This document shows, piece after piece, positions 12,401 to 27,400 of a stretch of 64,000 nucleotides of DNA (position 1 is the stretch's first letter; each line of letters begins with the position of its first letter). Position numbers and translations under genes: made by a program. The stretch is taken from positions 17,253,094 to 17,317,093 of the forward strand of contig CM039187.1 of the NCBI GenBank assembly GCA_008360975.2, read 5' to 3'. Source of the stretch: Lichenostomus cassidix (lineage: Eukaryota; Chordata; Aves; Passeriformes; Meliphagidae). The notes beneath the pieces are model-generated. The model worked only from the letters and a program-made list of their open reading frames with translations. It did not search any database and was not told the origin of the DNA.

Positions 12401-15400
12401 CATTCTCTCTAAGCCATAGACAACATGTGCCATAAATTACCATCATCTGGAGTAGGCAGGCTGCCCTTTTCCTCTTCACTGGGTGCAAGGAAAATTTGGT
12501 GATAAGAAGCCAGCTTTGGTTTTGCATCCACCCCAAAACCTTCTGAACAGCTGTGACAAAGGAAAAAAAAAAAAAGGAGGGCAGGTGAGGAAACCAGACT
12601 TAGAACAAACTAAGGACAGTGAAAGAGCTACAGGTGTTTCTGCACATCCACTCCTACTTGATTCATTCAGTAGATCAGTTTTTTAAGCTTGAGGGCTTAT
12701 ACCATCAGGTAATACCACAGAATTTCCAGGAAGTGGAAACTTAACCACTGCCAGTCTGGTTTTCAAAGTCAAGGAGCAGTCATTGTGACCCTATAGATCA
12801 TTTGCTTGTTCATGCCTTATCCCTGCACTTCTTACTGCACTTGTATCTACCAGTCATCCCAATCAGATAGAACACAGGGCTGTACTGATGTAGCCAGTCT
12901 GCATCCAGCTTTCCTGCACCTCCCCTGGGCATCTTGTACCTTGTCTTTTTGCTCTAAATTCCTTCGCTAGTTGTATCTGCTGCTATGTGGAAAGCAGGTC
13001 TTGCTGTACCCTACACTTGAACTGCTTAGTCTGAGTTTTTTGTATCAATGATTATTCATTCAGTTTCCAAAGCACTCATAAAAAATGCTGCAAACTTAGC
13101 ATCAGGACACTATTATCATGTACTTGTGATTATTGAGAACATCACCATGGCCAACAGCAGTTCTGCTTTGGGACTGTGGGCTGTGTCACAATCTACCAGT
13201 CAGTAGGTAAAAGACACTAGGAACTTCAGTACAGCGATAATACTTCAAAATAAATGAAACAGGCTTGTTTAAGGCATCCAGAGAATCTGGACTTGGTCAC
13301 AGAACTGCTATCAACACTAGCATTTATAGACACGAGTAACATATTAAATTATTTTAAAGAGGCCCTACTATCTTGGAGAGTCAAACCCTTGGGTATGCAA
13401 AGCTGCCATTTTTATTTCTGGTTTTCTTTAAAATACCACAATTTTAATTTCCTGGATTTTTTACATTTGGCTTTTGGATAACATAAACCCTTCTATAATT
13501 TAGTTTAAAAAAAAAAAAAAAGAAGTTTTTGCTCTTCGTTAAAAGCAATCCTTACCCCATCTCAAGGGTTTTGGCCTGGAAATTATTATCTGACTGCAAT
13601 AGGAAAAATCCAGAAAAGATCTCAGGAAGTACAGCTCATTTCTGGTGTGATACTGTATTAACGGATTCAATTCAGACCATCAATGCAGTACAGAAGGTTA
13701 TCATTGAAACAGGAAACATCCTTACACTGAATAGAGCACTGGCCAATATTTGCATTTTTCCACAAAACTAAAGTTCCAAAGTAACTCCCCAGCTTACATG
13801 AGTACATCTTGTATATCAGCATATGTAAGAAACATATGTACTCTTACAAGAGTACATCTTGTATATCAGCATATGTAAGAAACAGCAGAGTGGGCATGGA
13901 TATTCTAGCCCTACCCAATGGCAAATGGCAAAACTCCCAATGTCAGAACAACCAGAACTTTGCAGCTCAGATCCAAGTAACAATAACACAAAAATCACAA
14001 GATCCATGTACACTTTTATATAAGTTTTAAATATACCCTCACACTGGATCAGAAAAAAAAAATCTCACTAAATTACCCCATGAAGATTCCCAGAGAATGC
14101 CACCTGCATGCCTGAGGAGTGATTCTAGCCCACATCCAGGAAGATTTCCAGATGCTCATTTTCCTGATGAGCTTGTGAGCCAGCTCCACTGAAATCAGTT
14201 CAAGCTTGTTAACTGCAGTAACTACTCCAAAGTGAGTAAGTGGCTGGAAATGCTGGATTCAGCTCAATCTCAGCTTCTAGTAATTCCCCAAACTGGGTAT
14301 TGCCTGTGACATATCCCTCTCTGCACCTACTTCCATAGGTACAGCATAGAGATATAAACAAACATTATAATGAGATAAACATTTATACCTGCCCGAGTTC
14401 AGCTGGCAAAGGCAGTACATCAGGCAGATGACAAAATTACTATTTGAGTTGTAAGTTGCAAAAATAATATCCCACTGCTCTTGCAGAACAAGGAGAGTAT
14501 TCAGGACATTAAACTGTTCAGGCAGTGATTGTTGTGGTCTGGATAGGCAGTATAGGATGGCTCTGTTTAAGCAGCTGTACAGGGCACTGAGGAAAACTTC
14601 CTTTTGAGACGCAGAGCTTTCTAAGACCTGTGAAAACACAAAACAGCAGAATACTTGGCTTGCTTAAAGAACTTTCTCCCCAAGGATCTGCTCCTCCCAC
14701 TTCATTTAAGCTGTTGAAAATTTATTTCAGCAAAATCCCACCAAACCACCTGTTACATAAAAATTCTGTTTTTCTGTATTTCTGCTGAAGTTCCCAGAAC
14801 TATGGAAAAAATTAATTTATTCCTGTTCAGCAATGTGTACATAGCCAACAGACAGTGTCACAAAGGAATTAACTATCCTTTCTTTATGCTGCACCATCTA
14901 TCTCTAATTATAATTTGGAGCTGTTACGTTCTCATGCAAGAAAACAGCAATAATAACAACCACCAGATGGATTACAGGCATCTTCTTCAGAATTGCAGTA
15001 TCACGACCTCAGTGTAAAACAGCATGTTACAACATCCTGATAAAAGTTAGGGAAAAAGAAAATGTGACTCACCCACATAATCTGTTTGGCAATGAAGATC
15101 AGGATTTGCTTGGGGTCAGCAGCAAACATTCTGCTGTTCAGCTTCTCAACCAGCTTCTGAACAAAATAAGCCATATTCATCATGGATACAGGTGCAGCTG
15201 ATTCTGAAGTACCATGAGGATCACTGCTCCCTGGAGAGGATACAAAAGGGTTGATTATTCCATAACAAGCTGAAAAGAAAAAAAAAGTGAGATATGAAGT
15301 TAACAGAGCTGAGAAGGAACATCATGCCATAATGTACCAGAGCTGGGACATGTCTTAGAAGACACCTTACTCAGATTGGAAATGACAGCTCCATCTTAAG

Positions 15401-18400
15401 GATGGAACCAGTCTCACTAAAATGCTGTAATGAAGGACTGGTCCAACTAATGACCCAGAAAGGAGAGCAGCAACGACTAAGTTATTGGGGCTGTTTCCAG
15501 AAGCATTCAAGGACAAACCTAGGTTTCTTCCTAAACAGTCCCTTTTTAATACTCAGAAGCTGTTCTCAAAAAGAAAAAAATGAAGAGGCTCTCTAGAAAA
15601 AATTATAAAAATATAATAATTTATGCAAACAGCCATACAGCAAGACAGAATGGACAGTCAAGCCTGCTGAGCTGGACTGTCCTTCTAATTATTGTTTCCA
15701 AACCTTTCTAGCAATTACACCTACATGCTAAATATCAGCTTGTTAAACAATCTGATTCTCACCACTCACCTCTGGGTCTTGTTTTTTTCTCGCCTTGGAA
15801 GACATCCATAGCAGAGAGCAGAACTTTTGTCTGAAAAAGTCTCTTCTGCTCACTGGTGGCATCTTCTGGAGAAGCCTATATAGTAATGGCATACATATTA
15901 GTACAGCAGGAAAACAGGAACTCCAATTCAACTTCACTTTCAGGAAGAGTGCATATGTGGACAGCTACTGGACAACAGATAAGGTGGCAGAAGTGCATTC
16001 CCTAGTTGGAAAACCAGCAAATCATACATAGGACTAGACCATCTAGCTGATAGCCAGCACAGTTGCCCTCTGCACACTGGAGAGAAACAAGGTTCTGCAA
16101 GGGTCCAGAATTTGCCTCACAGGTGGTTCCCAAGAGGTCCTGTCCTCAGGGACATTCAGCTCCATTAGCAGGCTCAGGATTCAGACAGTCAGAAATCCAT
16201 ACTCTCTTTTAATTGCACCAAACCTTGGGATAGTACTGTATAAACCTTTAGGGAACTGTTGCTCCATAAGATGATTTAACTCATTACAATTGCAGTCAAG
16301 CTTATGTTCATTACCATTTGTATTACTGAGCTAAGTCTGCATCAGAACTTACATCTGGGACACCTGGACTATTGACCATTTGGAGCTGAAGCCTAAATTT
16401 TTCATTTTCCCCTTTTTTCAGACTACTCTGATTCTCTCGAGTGGTTTGAGGGTTGAAATCTATAATCCAGACTCAGCTGCTACAGTTTGTATTAATCGGT
16501 ACTTAAAGTGGAGACAGGGTTTTTTTTATGTGAGAACTGAGATTTTATTATCTCAAAAATCAGTACACAGGATGCTCCATGTGAAATTTTCTGTTCTCAA
16601 CAAATTCAGGGGCTGCTCTAATTAAAAGCAGGTATAACTAAGGGATTTTTTCACACCTTTCTTCAATATTAAACATTGCCTGAAAAATGACTTTTTTGTT
16701 TTCCAGGGGTAGCATTTTCTTAGTTCACATTAATGCACAGGAGTTAGAAAAGTCATTTCCTTTTGTCACTGTTAACACTTTTTTTACTAGGTTGCTAGCA
16801 GGATCTGGCCTGTCTTTCCACCCCCAGTGCAAGGCAAAACAGCAAAGCCTGATGATAAAAGAAACCTCAAGAAGCAGCTCAAGGGGATGTCCTTGTTTGT
16901 TTGCTGGGATGTTGAGAAGACTGTCCATCAGGAGGACTTGCACAAAATCCCACACTTGTTTCTTGGCAGGGTGTGGTAGGAGTGGGAGAGAGGAGGGATC
17001 AGCACAGCCTTTCCCTTCAGCAATGGCTGGACCATCAGGAGTCAAAAGGCCTTCAGACCCTCCCTGTGAAGGCAGACAACAATACATCTTAACTCAGTCT
17101 CCTGTAAGTTGATTTTTTTTCCTCCTAGTGACCTATCTCCCATCTGAAGGGCTTGTGCTGGCTCATATGCACATACCTTGGTTGGTCCTGAATGAAAAGC
17201 AACCGTAGCCAAAGTTTTCAAGAAGTCAGGACAGTACCACACAGGGTCCTGCAAATAACTGTGATAGACCAAGCCCAGAAACTCAATAACAATCCCTGGA
17301 TAGGCAATCTCCCAGGAGGCTTCTGCATCTGCAATAGGCTGAACACAGATAAATATGCATCTGGTCAAGGCAACATTCCTCTCATTCATAAAAGCTCATT
17401 TTTGTTCATCTTTAGGTACTCCTTAGCAAACATGACACAGCCACAAAGAAGTCAGACAAGGCACAAGCAGCCAACCCCCACCTTGCAGACTGAGGATACA
17501 CCCAACCAGAAAGGTGACATATCATCATCAAGAATGAAAAAATGAGTATTGCTGTGGGCAAGATCTGTCTCTATACTCAGAAGTTCTTAAAAATGAGCCC
17601 ATCACATCCTGTGCTCCATAACCAGGACAGTAGTTGTTCTGACCCTTGGAAGTCCCTGCTCACTGTCATGTTCAGTGTTGTCCTCTGAGGGCAGAGCAGA
17701 ACAGGGGATAACAGGTAAAGGCTGCCACTGGCATCTGTCACACCTGGTCACTTTGTTTGGCTATTCACACTGCACTGTCCTTGAAATAAAACACTTACCT
17801 TGTCCACAGTGAATCTAACCATTTCCAGCAGTAACACAGCTGCCTCTGCACACAACCCAAATTTGAAGACATTCTCTGTAAGGTGGTGCTGCAAGATCCA
17901 CTGCAACATAGACTCAAGATCTTTCTACACAGGAGGAGAGATATTTCATTAGGAGATGGGAATTATATACCATACATCAAGAACAATGCCTGATCTCTCC
18001 ACCAGAACAAAACCAACATATCTGTACCTCCAGCAGCTCCTTCCTCTCCTATTAAATTTGCAACATTTAACACCTGCACAAACAATGTCGTTCTGAACAC
18101 AAATTTTCTTAAATCAAAGTTAACTAACTTAATTTTAAGAATATGAATAATTTTTGTTATCACAAAACCCAAGTAGGGTTAACTTGCCTGAGAATCCTCT
18201 CATGGTAAAGGGCATAAAATGCCGATATAGTAACAATAACAGCTTCAGGTGTTTGTATGCTATTTTCTTCATACCTTGACTGCTTCAGGTGGTTCAGACA
18301 GTGGAGTTGCCAGAAAGAGCTCTGCCACAAGCAAGTAGATCTCAGGGATGTGAACGTGATCAGTCAGACATCTTTGCAACACAGCAAACCCAAAAATCAA

Positions 18401-21400
18401 GAAGTAGCCATTTTCAGGCACTGGAGGATGACTTTTTAAATTATCTTTAAAGGAAAAGAAAAGGAGAGTGTCTAAAAATAAATGGCATATCAGCAGAAGG
18501 GTTATAGACACAACCTTATCCTCACATGTCTCTGTCCCAGGATGTCGCTGTTGAACCGCTAGCAGAAAGAAGTCCAGGTTCTCAGTGAGGCATAAAAAGC
18601 AATTTTATTAATTAATTCCAACTTATATAGACTTTCAAAGGTCACCCAGATTGGTCAGTTCAAAACCTCCCCCTAGGCAGATTGGCCAGGCCTGAACTGT
18701 CCACATCTCGAGAAACTGTTTTAATAACATCCAAACTTTATCTTTGTTTATAAAAACACAGGAAGAAGAGAGCAAGAATTCTCACGGGAAAAGTCTGTGC
18801 TAGCCACACCAGGACACTCAGTAGTCTGCTAGACCACAGTATAAACACTTTAAAAAACATCCCCAGACTAACAGATAACAATTATTTCCACTATCACTTT
18901 TGTTATAGGGCATTCTGCCTGAATTATTCTCCTTTCTCCTCCCTTTCTTAGAATCACAGGTCTATTTATCAAAAAGCAAGCTGAACAAATCTTAAAGAAA
19001 CAAAAGGTTTCACAGCACGAGCAGACATCTGAGCACCTCACAGGCTTATCAACTAGCCTGATTTTGTGCAATACAAAAAGGCCCATTTCCCTGCAGGTGC
19101 TAATCAGAATTGCTAATTACCTGCAAGGGAGAAATAATGCTTTCCACTCTTCAGCACAGAAATGCTGAAGTACCAGGACAAGCTTGCCCTAGAAAGCAAT
19201 ATAAATTCTCGGTCTACTGAGATCAGTGGGAATTCTCCTATAATGTACTTTAGCAATCTTCTACCACAGAGCTGGATCAAGGCAGTGTTCCGGGAATGGT
19301 AAACCAACACGTACCCATTAGAACAGTCAAGCCTGCAGAGCTGTTTTCCAGCCAGCGCCCAGCCACTATCCCCTCCTTGAATTTGTTCAGCAGCAAACGA
19401 TCATGGAGGAAGCACAGAAGCAGCTTGATTCCCAGGACAACTGTGCTGAAGTGCAGGTAGCTCTGTGTGAACAGCAGAAACCAGTCTGGCCCCAATGCCA
19501 AAAATGTCTTTTCTTTTTCCCTAAGATAAAGAGGTAAATGAAAACACATTAAAGGAAACATGATGGAAGAGAGAAAGGAGATATTTAAAATTATCTCTAA
19601 GTGATTTAGAAGCTCAGGATTCTCTAGAAAAAAATCTCATTAAAGGTGTACCACAACAGAGAATCACAAAGATTTAACAGACTCACCCACACATCTGAAG
19701 TCACTCAATTCCTGCTAAATCTAACCTTGTATTACTGTCAGGCAAAAAAGTTCATTAACATGAAGCTCCTTCTGAGAGTGTGTATCAATAACTGAGGTAA
19801 GCTATATCACAGACTAGATGTTTCAAGCTATGAAATTCAAAATTCCAGTTTAACTTTTGAAGTCCAAGATGTGTTATCTAATGAAAATGTACAGTTACAG
19901 CACCCTGCACTATGAAATCTGCCTTTCAGTTATGAAAGATAAAATAATAATAACAGCATTCTCATGGTTATGATAGAGGGGTGTAAGTAATCCCACATTT
20001 GACTGAACTGATTTTCAAAGGCAGATGGGATTTCTTCAACCCTTACAATGCAGAAGACACATCAATATCCAAGTTTCCCCTCCACAGTATTTTCTGAAAT
20101 AATGAAAAAACATGAAACATTTTCCAAAATCAGTATCAGATGTGTGATCAGACCACACAACTGTGTGAATGCCAGATAAATCACTGACAAAAATGTATCT
20201 CTGAATCCAGTCTGCTCTTGCTTAGTATTTGTTGAAATTCAAATATTATCAGTGTCTTTAGTCCCGGTCAAGCACCAGGAAAATGAAAAATCTGGATGAT
20301 AGAGACATTTAACTTCCTAAATGTTTCTACTTACTCAGAGGACAGGTGAAGTTTGTCTGAGCGTACTACATCTAACAGCATCTTCAGTAGCTGGTTTCGA
20401 AGCCAGATTGTCTTTCCAGATGTTTGGCTTAGGGCTACAAATATCAGAAAGTAATAAAGAGTAATGAAGAGACAAAACACATGTTCCATTGATTTGATGA
20501 ACAACTTTGTTTGCACTGAATTAGCCCAGTGGAAGTACTTATATCAGGTTTTCTTGTAGAGTAAAAGGACGTGGACATCAAATTTTAGACGTAAGGATTC
20601 TTGCTAACATCAGACACAACCTCTGTTACATTGTCAAAGTCCTCTCTTTAGAGTTCTTTAAAACTCATTCAGACTAGATGTTGAACAGTATCTCACAGGA
20701 AGCAATCTCAGGTTAACTCGAGAGGGAAATGTAAACAGGCAATCTGACTTGTATTGCCTAGCTGTGATGTCTTTATAGGAACTACAGTTACCAGTGTCTC
20801 CTTAATATGATTGATTGTTTAGAGGTGCAATAACCAATAAAATCTCAACTGAAAGATCACAGTGAAAGAGCCAACTGACTGGATGTTCCCGCATGTGAAC
20901 CTAACAAATACACAGACACTTTGAGAGGTGCAGAGCTCCACGTTATTATTTGCTACAACTGTAAGTGTAGCAAAGTCTTCACAGAAAATCCAGGATGCCC
21001 ACTGAAATTTTATTCCTTGTAACAGCTCAGTACATTCATTTGGGGGAATTTCAATATAATGTCCTTCCTCTCTGTGTATGTCTGAAATCCAACATTGTGT
21101 CAGCTCTGGACAATGCAGCCAAAGTACTGCTGGCTTATTACCAGAGAGAGAACAAAAGGGTCACCTCAGTGCAGCCTGTACCTTTCCATATTAAGCAATT
21201 GGAATTGTGCCTCTTTCTTTCCACAGGAGGCAGAAGTACTAATGTTGCATTTGGGGTTCATCAGGCCCTGGGGAAGGAGGGAAAAGACTGTAGCTACCTA
21301 TCCCAACACAAACACCAAAGGTAGCCCCTCACCTTCAGTGGGCATCTCGGCCACACTATCCAAGAAAATCTGATTTTCATCCACAGAAGAAGGTTTCAAG

Positions 21401-24400
21401 GTGTAAACAAGGAACAATCCAATCCTTGCAGAGAAAGAGTGAAGCAGTGTTGGTCAACAGAAAGACATCCATTTAATTAATTGGAGATTATATGCAAAGC
21501 TCAATACTGGTTAACAATTACTTAACAACAACCACTGGAAATTCTAGTCACTGCAGAAATAGGATGAAAACATCACAAACTATAAAGTAAATTAAAAGGT
21601 CAAAGAATCACAGAATATGCTGAGTTGGAAGGCACTCAAAAGGATCATCAAAGTCCAGACTCCTGGCCCTGCACAGGACCATCCCCAAGAGTCACACCAT
21701 ATGCCTGAGAGAATTGCCTGAACACGTTTTGAGCTCTGTCAGCCTGATGATGTGACCACCTCCCTTGGGAGCCTATTCCAGTGCTCAGCCACCTTCTGGG
21801 TGAAGAACCTTTTTCTAATATCCAACCTAAATCTACCCTGACACAACTTCAGGCCGTTCCCTTGGGTCCTGTCACTGGTCACCAGTGTGTGCCCCTCCCC
21901 TTCCCCCCACAAGGAAGCTATAACTGCAATGAGGACTCCCATCAGTCTTCTCCAAGCTTAACAGACCAAGTGAACTCAGATGCTCCTAATATGGGTTCCT
22001 CTCAAGGCCCTTCATCTTCATTGCCCTTCTTTGGATCTCTCAAATAGCTTAATATCTTTCCTATATTGTGATGGCCAAAACTATCTACTAATGCAAGTAA
22101 AATATATTCTGCTATGGAAACATTTTCTCTATCTACTTTAAAGATCTTTCACCAAGAGGAAAGGAATGAGACTGAGTTAAGTTCATATGAAAGATTCTGA
22201 GCTGCCTGTGGCATTCAGATGTTACCGTTATCACCACTTGGTTTCCAAGCATACAGAGGAGAGCAGAGAAACCTTAGCAGGTATTCTGTAGGAGGACTGG
22301 CAGCCTTTTTTCACATGTGCTTTGATTTAACACATTACCTGGTTCTAAGGATAGAAAGATTAATATGATATACACATTTAGTGAAAGTGCACAACCTCCT
22401 CCTGCCCACAAGAAGGGTATTTCTTAAGGAACAGAACACCAGTTGTGCTGCAGGAATGGTTCACACAGCACTTCCTGCTAGAAGTCCAAATTTGGGACCG
22501 GCAGGAACTCCAGCACCTCTCAGAGCTGCTGAGAGCCTGTTACAGTCTCTGCTGTCCTGGAGCTAGAAGGATAGGGACTGTCTCTGTCCACTCACTCAGT
22601 ACTCAGGGGCCTGACAACTAATCAAATTACCATGGAATAAAAAATCATGATATTTTAGGAAAAACTGCTCATTCACACTCCTTACAACATAACAAATTTG
22701 ATATACTTAATCCATTACCCTGACCTGTATGGAAAACATAACAGATTAATTCCTACAAGCCTAGAGTAGGAACAGGTAATATACATCCAGGAGCATAAAT
22801 CCACAAAAGAGTAGGCAAGCAGTAGGTTCATATATTAGCTTACTCCACAGTTAATTATTTCAGCTGCTCATGCTCTTCAACAGAGTTGAAGGCTGACTGC
22901 AGAGACCATAGGTTTGACCTGCAACTCTGTTCCTATATTTTATTAAAAACAGAGCTTTAGAAACAGAACTGCCATCTGTGCAGTGCATTTCCCTGGAGTT
23001 AGGTGGCTGTAGACAGCACTGTGTGGACCTTCCTCAGCTGATAGGCGACAGGCTGATGCAATTAGGCTGGGAATATAAAATGAAGCAGTGCTTACATTTT
23101 GTGAAGAGCAAACAAGGATTTAAATTCTGCTTCATGAAATCCTGACTAACATAACTGATTGAAATTCAAGAACAAAAAAGATTGTTACTGGGATATAAGC
23201 CAAACCAACAGGATTAGGTACACAGTTCTTTAGGGCCAAATTGTAGTACTGTAATGATACTTTAGGGACAAGGCTTCAATGAAACCAAATATTAAGTACA
23301 GGCTGCCAGTAATCCCAGTCATACCTACAGAACTCTCTGCCACCATTGCAAGGGTCATCACTCAATCCACCTTCACATAAATATAAGGTTGGAGTGAATG
23401 AAAAAGTTTTTAATCAGTTTTTCACTGGGGGATCCTGCAGTTGCCAAAGATCTGGAGTTCTACCAAACACAGGGTGAGGGAAGCTCTACTGTCAAGCTCT
23501 CTCCAACACTAGCAGAAGTATAGTTCATCTGCAATCTGAGGAAAAGCTATAGACCTTGAAGATTACCTGAGAATATCCCTTGTATTAAAGTATCCTTGCA
23601 AGAGATGGGAGAGAATAGTGCAGACCACAGTGATCTTGGAGCTACTGATTTCAGGATCATTGAAAAGGAAAACAAGCTTGGGCACCATTTGCACCTGGTA
23701 GGCAATTGCAACATTCTGACATGCATCTCTGTAAAAAAAGCACAGGGACTATTAAAAGCTTTTGCTAGAAACGACCAAATTTGCTGAGTTTCAGCTAAAA
23801 GGATTCTCAGGTTGTACTGATACTTTGTATCTTTGCCTTCTAATGTTGCCTTTACAACATTTCAGACACTGTCTGACAAATTGAACATGGGTCAGTGATG
23901 GAGATCTGAAGACTACTTTGTGTGTTCTGCTCTTACCTATTTTGCTCTCTCCCCCAGAAACTGCTGCATTCCAACAAGTTCAAAGAAACCATTTTTGAAT
24001 TTTCAACCCAGGAGCTGGTAGTAAAAAATGTTATTCCTATGCAAGTCAGCAAGGGACACCAGATATCTCTGCATAGAGCTTTCTGCTACCAAAAAGAAGG
24101 AATCTACTGTTACTCATCCCCTCTGCCATTCTTTGTCTCTTCAGATACATTTAACTCCAGTCCAGATGACTAAGAAAATACATTGGTAAAAGTCATCCTG
24201 GGTTGTGTTTTGGCTTTAAACACAACTTCAATTATATAATTTAAAAAATTATTTCATAGTCAATTCAAACATTCAGATTTCCCCTCCCTGGCAGATATTT
24301 AAACTTTCATTGTACAGCAGTGGTTCCACATGAACCAGGTCACTGGATATCTTTGCCCAATGTGGCTTCAGAGACATCTCAGGGGCTGATTAAATCACTA

Positions 24401-27400
24401 ACTCCAGGCTTGAAAGAGCAATACAGGAATGATTCACTCCGAGAATCCACTGATTCCAACTAGGATTAGACCCTTCATATCCACCTCACAGTTCCAGCTT
24501 CAGGTTACAGAAGAGCTTGTCCCACAGGTTTCTGGTTCAAACACCTGCTTATACCTGGAGGACTGCAAGATCTCCACAAGATGAGAAAGAAGAACAAGGT
24601 CAAGATTTTCTGGTGCTTTCATCCAAAGCTGAAAGACAAAGAAAAGCAGAGGTTTTACTGCTATGCTGAGAGAACAGTACCTGTGGCAGAGAAAGAGTTA
24701 AAACTAGTTTAGGGAGGAAAACATCATAAATATTCAGTGTTTCTGTAATGTAACATGAAGGCACTGGGAAGTCCCTGCCAGTTGTAGGGAATTCTTACTC
24801 CAGAACTAGCCCTGAGGAGCAATCCTTCTGGGAGTGTTCCTGCAGACCTGGGGAGCCACAATGGGATAAAGCACAACACACAACCCCATCCCAAATATTG
24901 AATCCAGGATGTACTATGAACAAACCAAACCTCATATTATAAAGCCATCTTTAACACAGCCAAACCCACAGAGTAACATGAACAGTTTTACCTCAAAGTT
25001 GCAGAGAACATACTGGAATGCACTATAATTCTTGATGACTGAAGACTCAAAGCCCAGCTCAGCAGTGCCCACTAGAGAGAATATTAACTGCAAAATCCTG
25101 TTGTTTAAAAGCTGGGTTTTCCTCTTCAACAGATAGCTCAGAAACTGAAAAAAGGAGACTGAATAAGTATCTGCCAATTATGAATCTGTATTTATAAGCT
25201 AACATATAACACTACCCTTTAATTCAAGACTAACACTCAGTTTACTCAGCTGTAGTACATACATACATGCATGCATACATTTTATATAAACATCATGAAG
25301 AAAGTGAAGATTTCAGTCTACAGTTTCATGCAGGAAGTGAAAGAGTAAATTTTTGAAGGAGCTTGACAACTCTGTGGCATTGAACAGGAGGAAAATACCT
25401 GTCATATTACATCAAATGGAATTTATAAAAAACAACAGACAAATATAACTCTGAATAACAATAGGTGTTCTATGCCATTCTTCATGGAAGTATTCTTAAT
25501 TGCTTACAAATGATGTTAATTAAAAAAATATTAATTTTTACCTCTCTAAATGAAAAATACTTGTGAAACATTGCCAGTTTTTCAACTGAGCCTACTTCTG
25601 ATTATCCAACAATTTCCTAATATTGTGAGAATTTTCAGAAAACCACTACATTTCCAACAGGTTGGGAAGAACAGACATTAATTTGAAAATACACATCAAG
25701 ACACATTTATTAGTTGGCTGTTAAAAAAAAAGCTTCACTCCATTGCAATATGATGATCAGTCACATGGAGAGAGCACTGTTTAGCAAAAAATCAAAAGCA
25801 ACAGCTCATACACAATGTAAAGACTGGCATTCATCTACAAAAAAGGATTGGGCAAGCAATATCTAAGTAGGATAAATATATTCATATGAATTGTGATCAA
25901 TTTATGAACAGTTTGCATATTGGGAAAATGGAAAGTTTATAATAAATCATTCATGAAGCCCTAATGTTAAGAGTCTTGTTTGGAACCTTCTATATTAAGG
26001 AGTCTTCATTGTTCCTTTAGAGTTCTCTGCTGCACCTACACAGCACAAAGTAAATGATACTAAACTGCAACTTCATACTTGAGCGTCAATCTATCTAATA
26101 TTTCATATATAGGCTTTACATATAACCAAAATCTTTTATCTGCATAGCTTTCAGGTTTCAAGTTTAATTTGGGACAGACCTAACCAATGAAATTCAGATG
26201 GCGCTTACTTTGTATCAGCACAATCCCTAATACACAGTGAAGACTGAGCCATAGGAATCCATTGTTAGCCCTTCACTGGGGAGGAATCTTAGTCTGTAAG
26301 GAGGAGTCCCATGCTTTATGAACATGGGGGAGGAAGAAAACCTGTCTGAGAAGTGATCTTTCGTGTGGGGGATGAAGTATGTTGGTAAAAGGTGAAGAGT
26401 GGGTCAGTCACAAATCTGCTGCGCCAGCTTATTTAATTAGGTCATATCTGACCAAGAGGCATCTGCCCTCACCTTCCCTTCAGCAGATAAATTGTTACAG
26501 AGGTTCCCAGGGATTGTAAGCACAGGATATAGAGCACTATCCTATATTGCCCTCATAACTTACAAAATTCCAACCACAAGTGCCCATAGCCAGGATATGT
26601 TTGGTTTATTCCCATTGATAGATTTGGGGATAAAGATCCACAAGGGAAAGACTACAACCAGAATGAACAGATAAAAGAGCATCTACCTGGTATCCATGGA
26701 TGTGCCTCATCAGTTTTTCACTCAATGGGCTGCTGTTGAGGATGGCGTTCAGGACTTTGACGGCTGCATACATGGTGTGGTCATCACGGGCCAGAGCAAT
26801 GAGACCCAGCAGAATGGCAGGGCCTCCAATGAAGTTCAGGCTGGTAGCTGCTGGAGAGGACTGGAACACTCTTACCCCTAGGAAATTGCACTGTTACTCT
26901 ACCAGGAAGTAACACAGACTATATCTATTGTTATTGGACAGAGAAAAGCTCCACTCTTAAAAAATATTCAACATTAAGACGTAGTGCATTTACCATATTG
27001 GCCCACAGCAACTGACCCAATAGTCCGCAAGGAACCTGAGAGGTGTCCAGCAATATTCTTGGCTAGGAATATTGGAGTTGAACTGTCCCGAGAATTAATC
27101 CCAATCTAAAACAGATAAAAGACACTTTAAGAAAAACCTTGGTAGTATCAACGTGACTAAAAGTAACAAATGCATGCTCTAATAGTTTTTATTATTTTAT
27201 TACTTTTAGACTATGAAAACTGTCTTTTTTTAATAAAAGCTTGATTATAAGGACAAATATTCAGCCACTTACAATATCCCACAACTCCACTACTTTCACA
27301 TGTCAATAGATGTGGTATTAGCACGAATGATAGAATAGCATGTGAAAAGTCCTTGTGAAGGCATTAAGAAAACAACAGACTGAAACAAATTATAACAAAA

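Larger units (their letters stand above)
14628..18274 (-). other. WDFY4: WDFY4 introns 29-34 (short introns between exons 29 and 35)
   Basis: Introns of 445, 500, 990, 113, 460 and 350 bp separate exons 35 to 29. Long plus-strand frames across 16687-17545 are antisense shadows of exons 31 and 32. No repeats or other genes recognised. Confidence 0.7.

Noticed and set aside
16687..17545. Plus-strand open frames of 141 and 117 codons
   Set aside because: They lie opposite WDFY4 exons 31 and 32, whose minus-strand frame matches the protein; antisense shadows.
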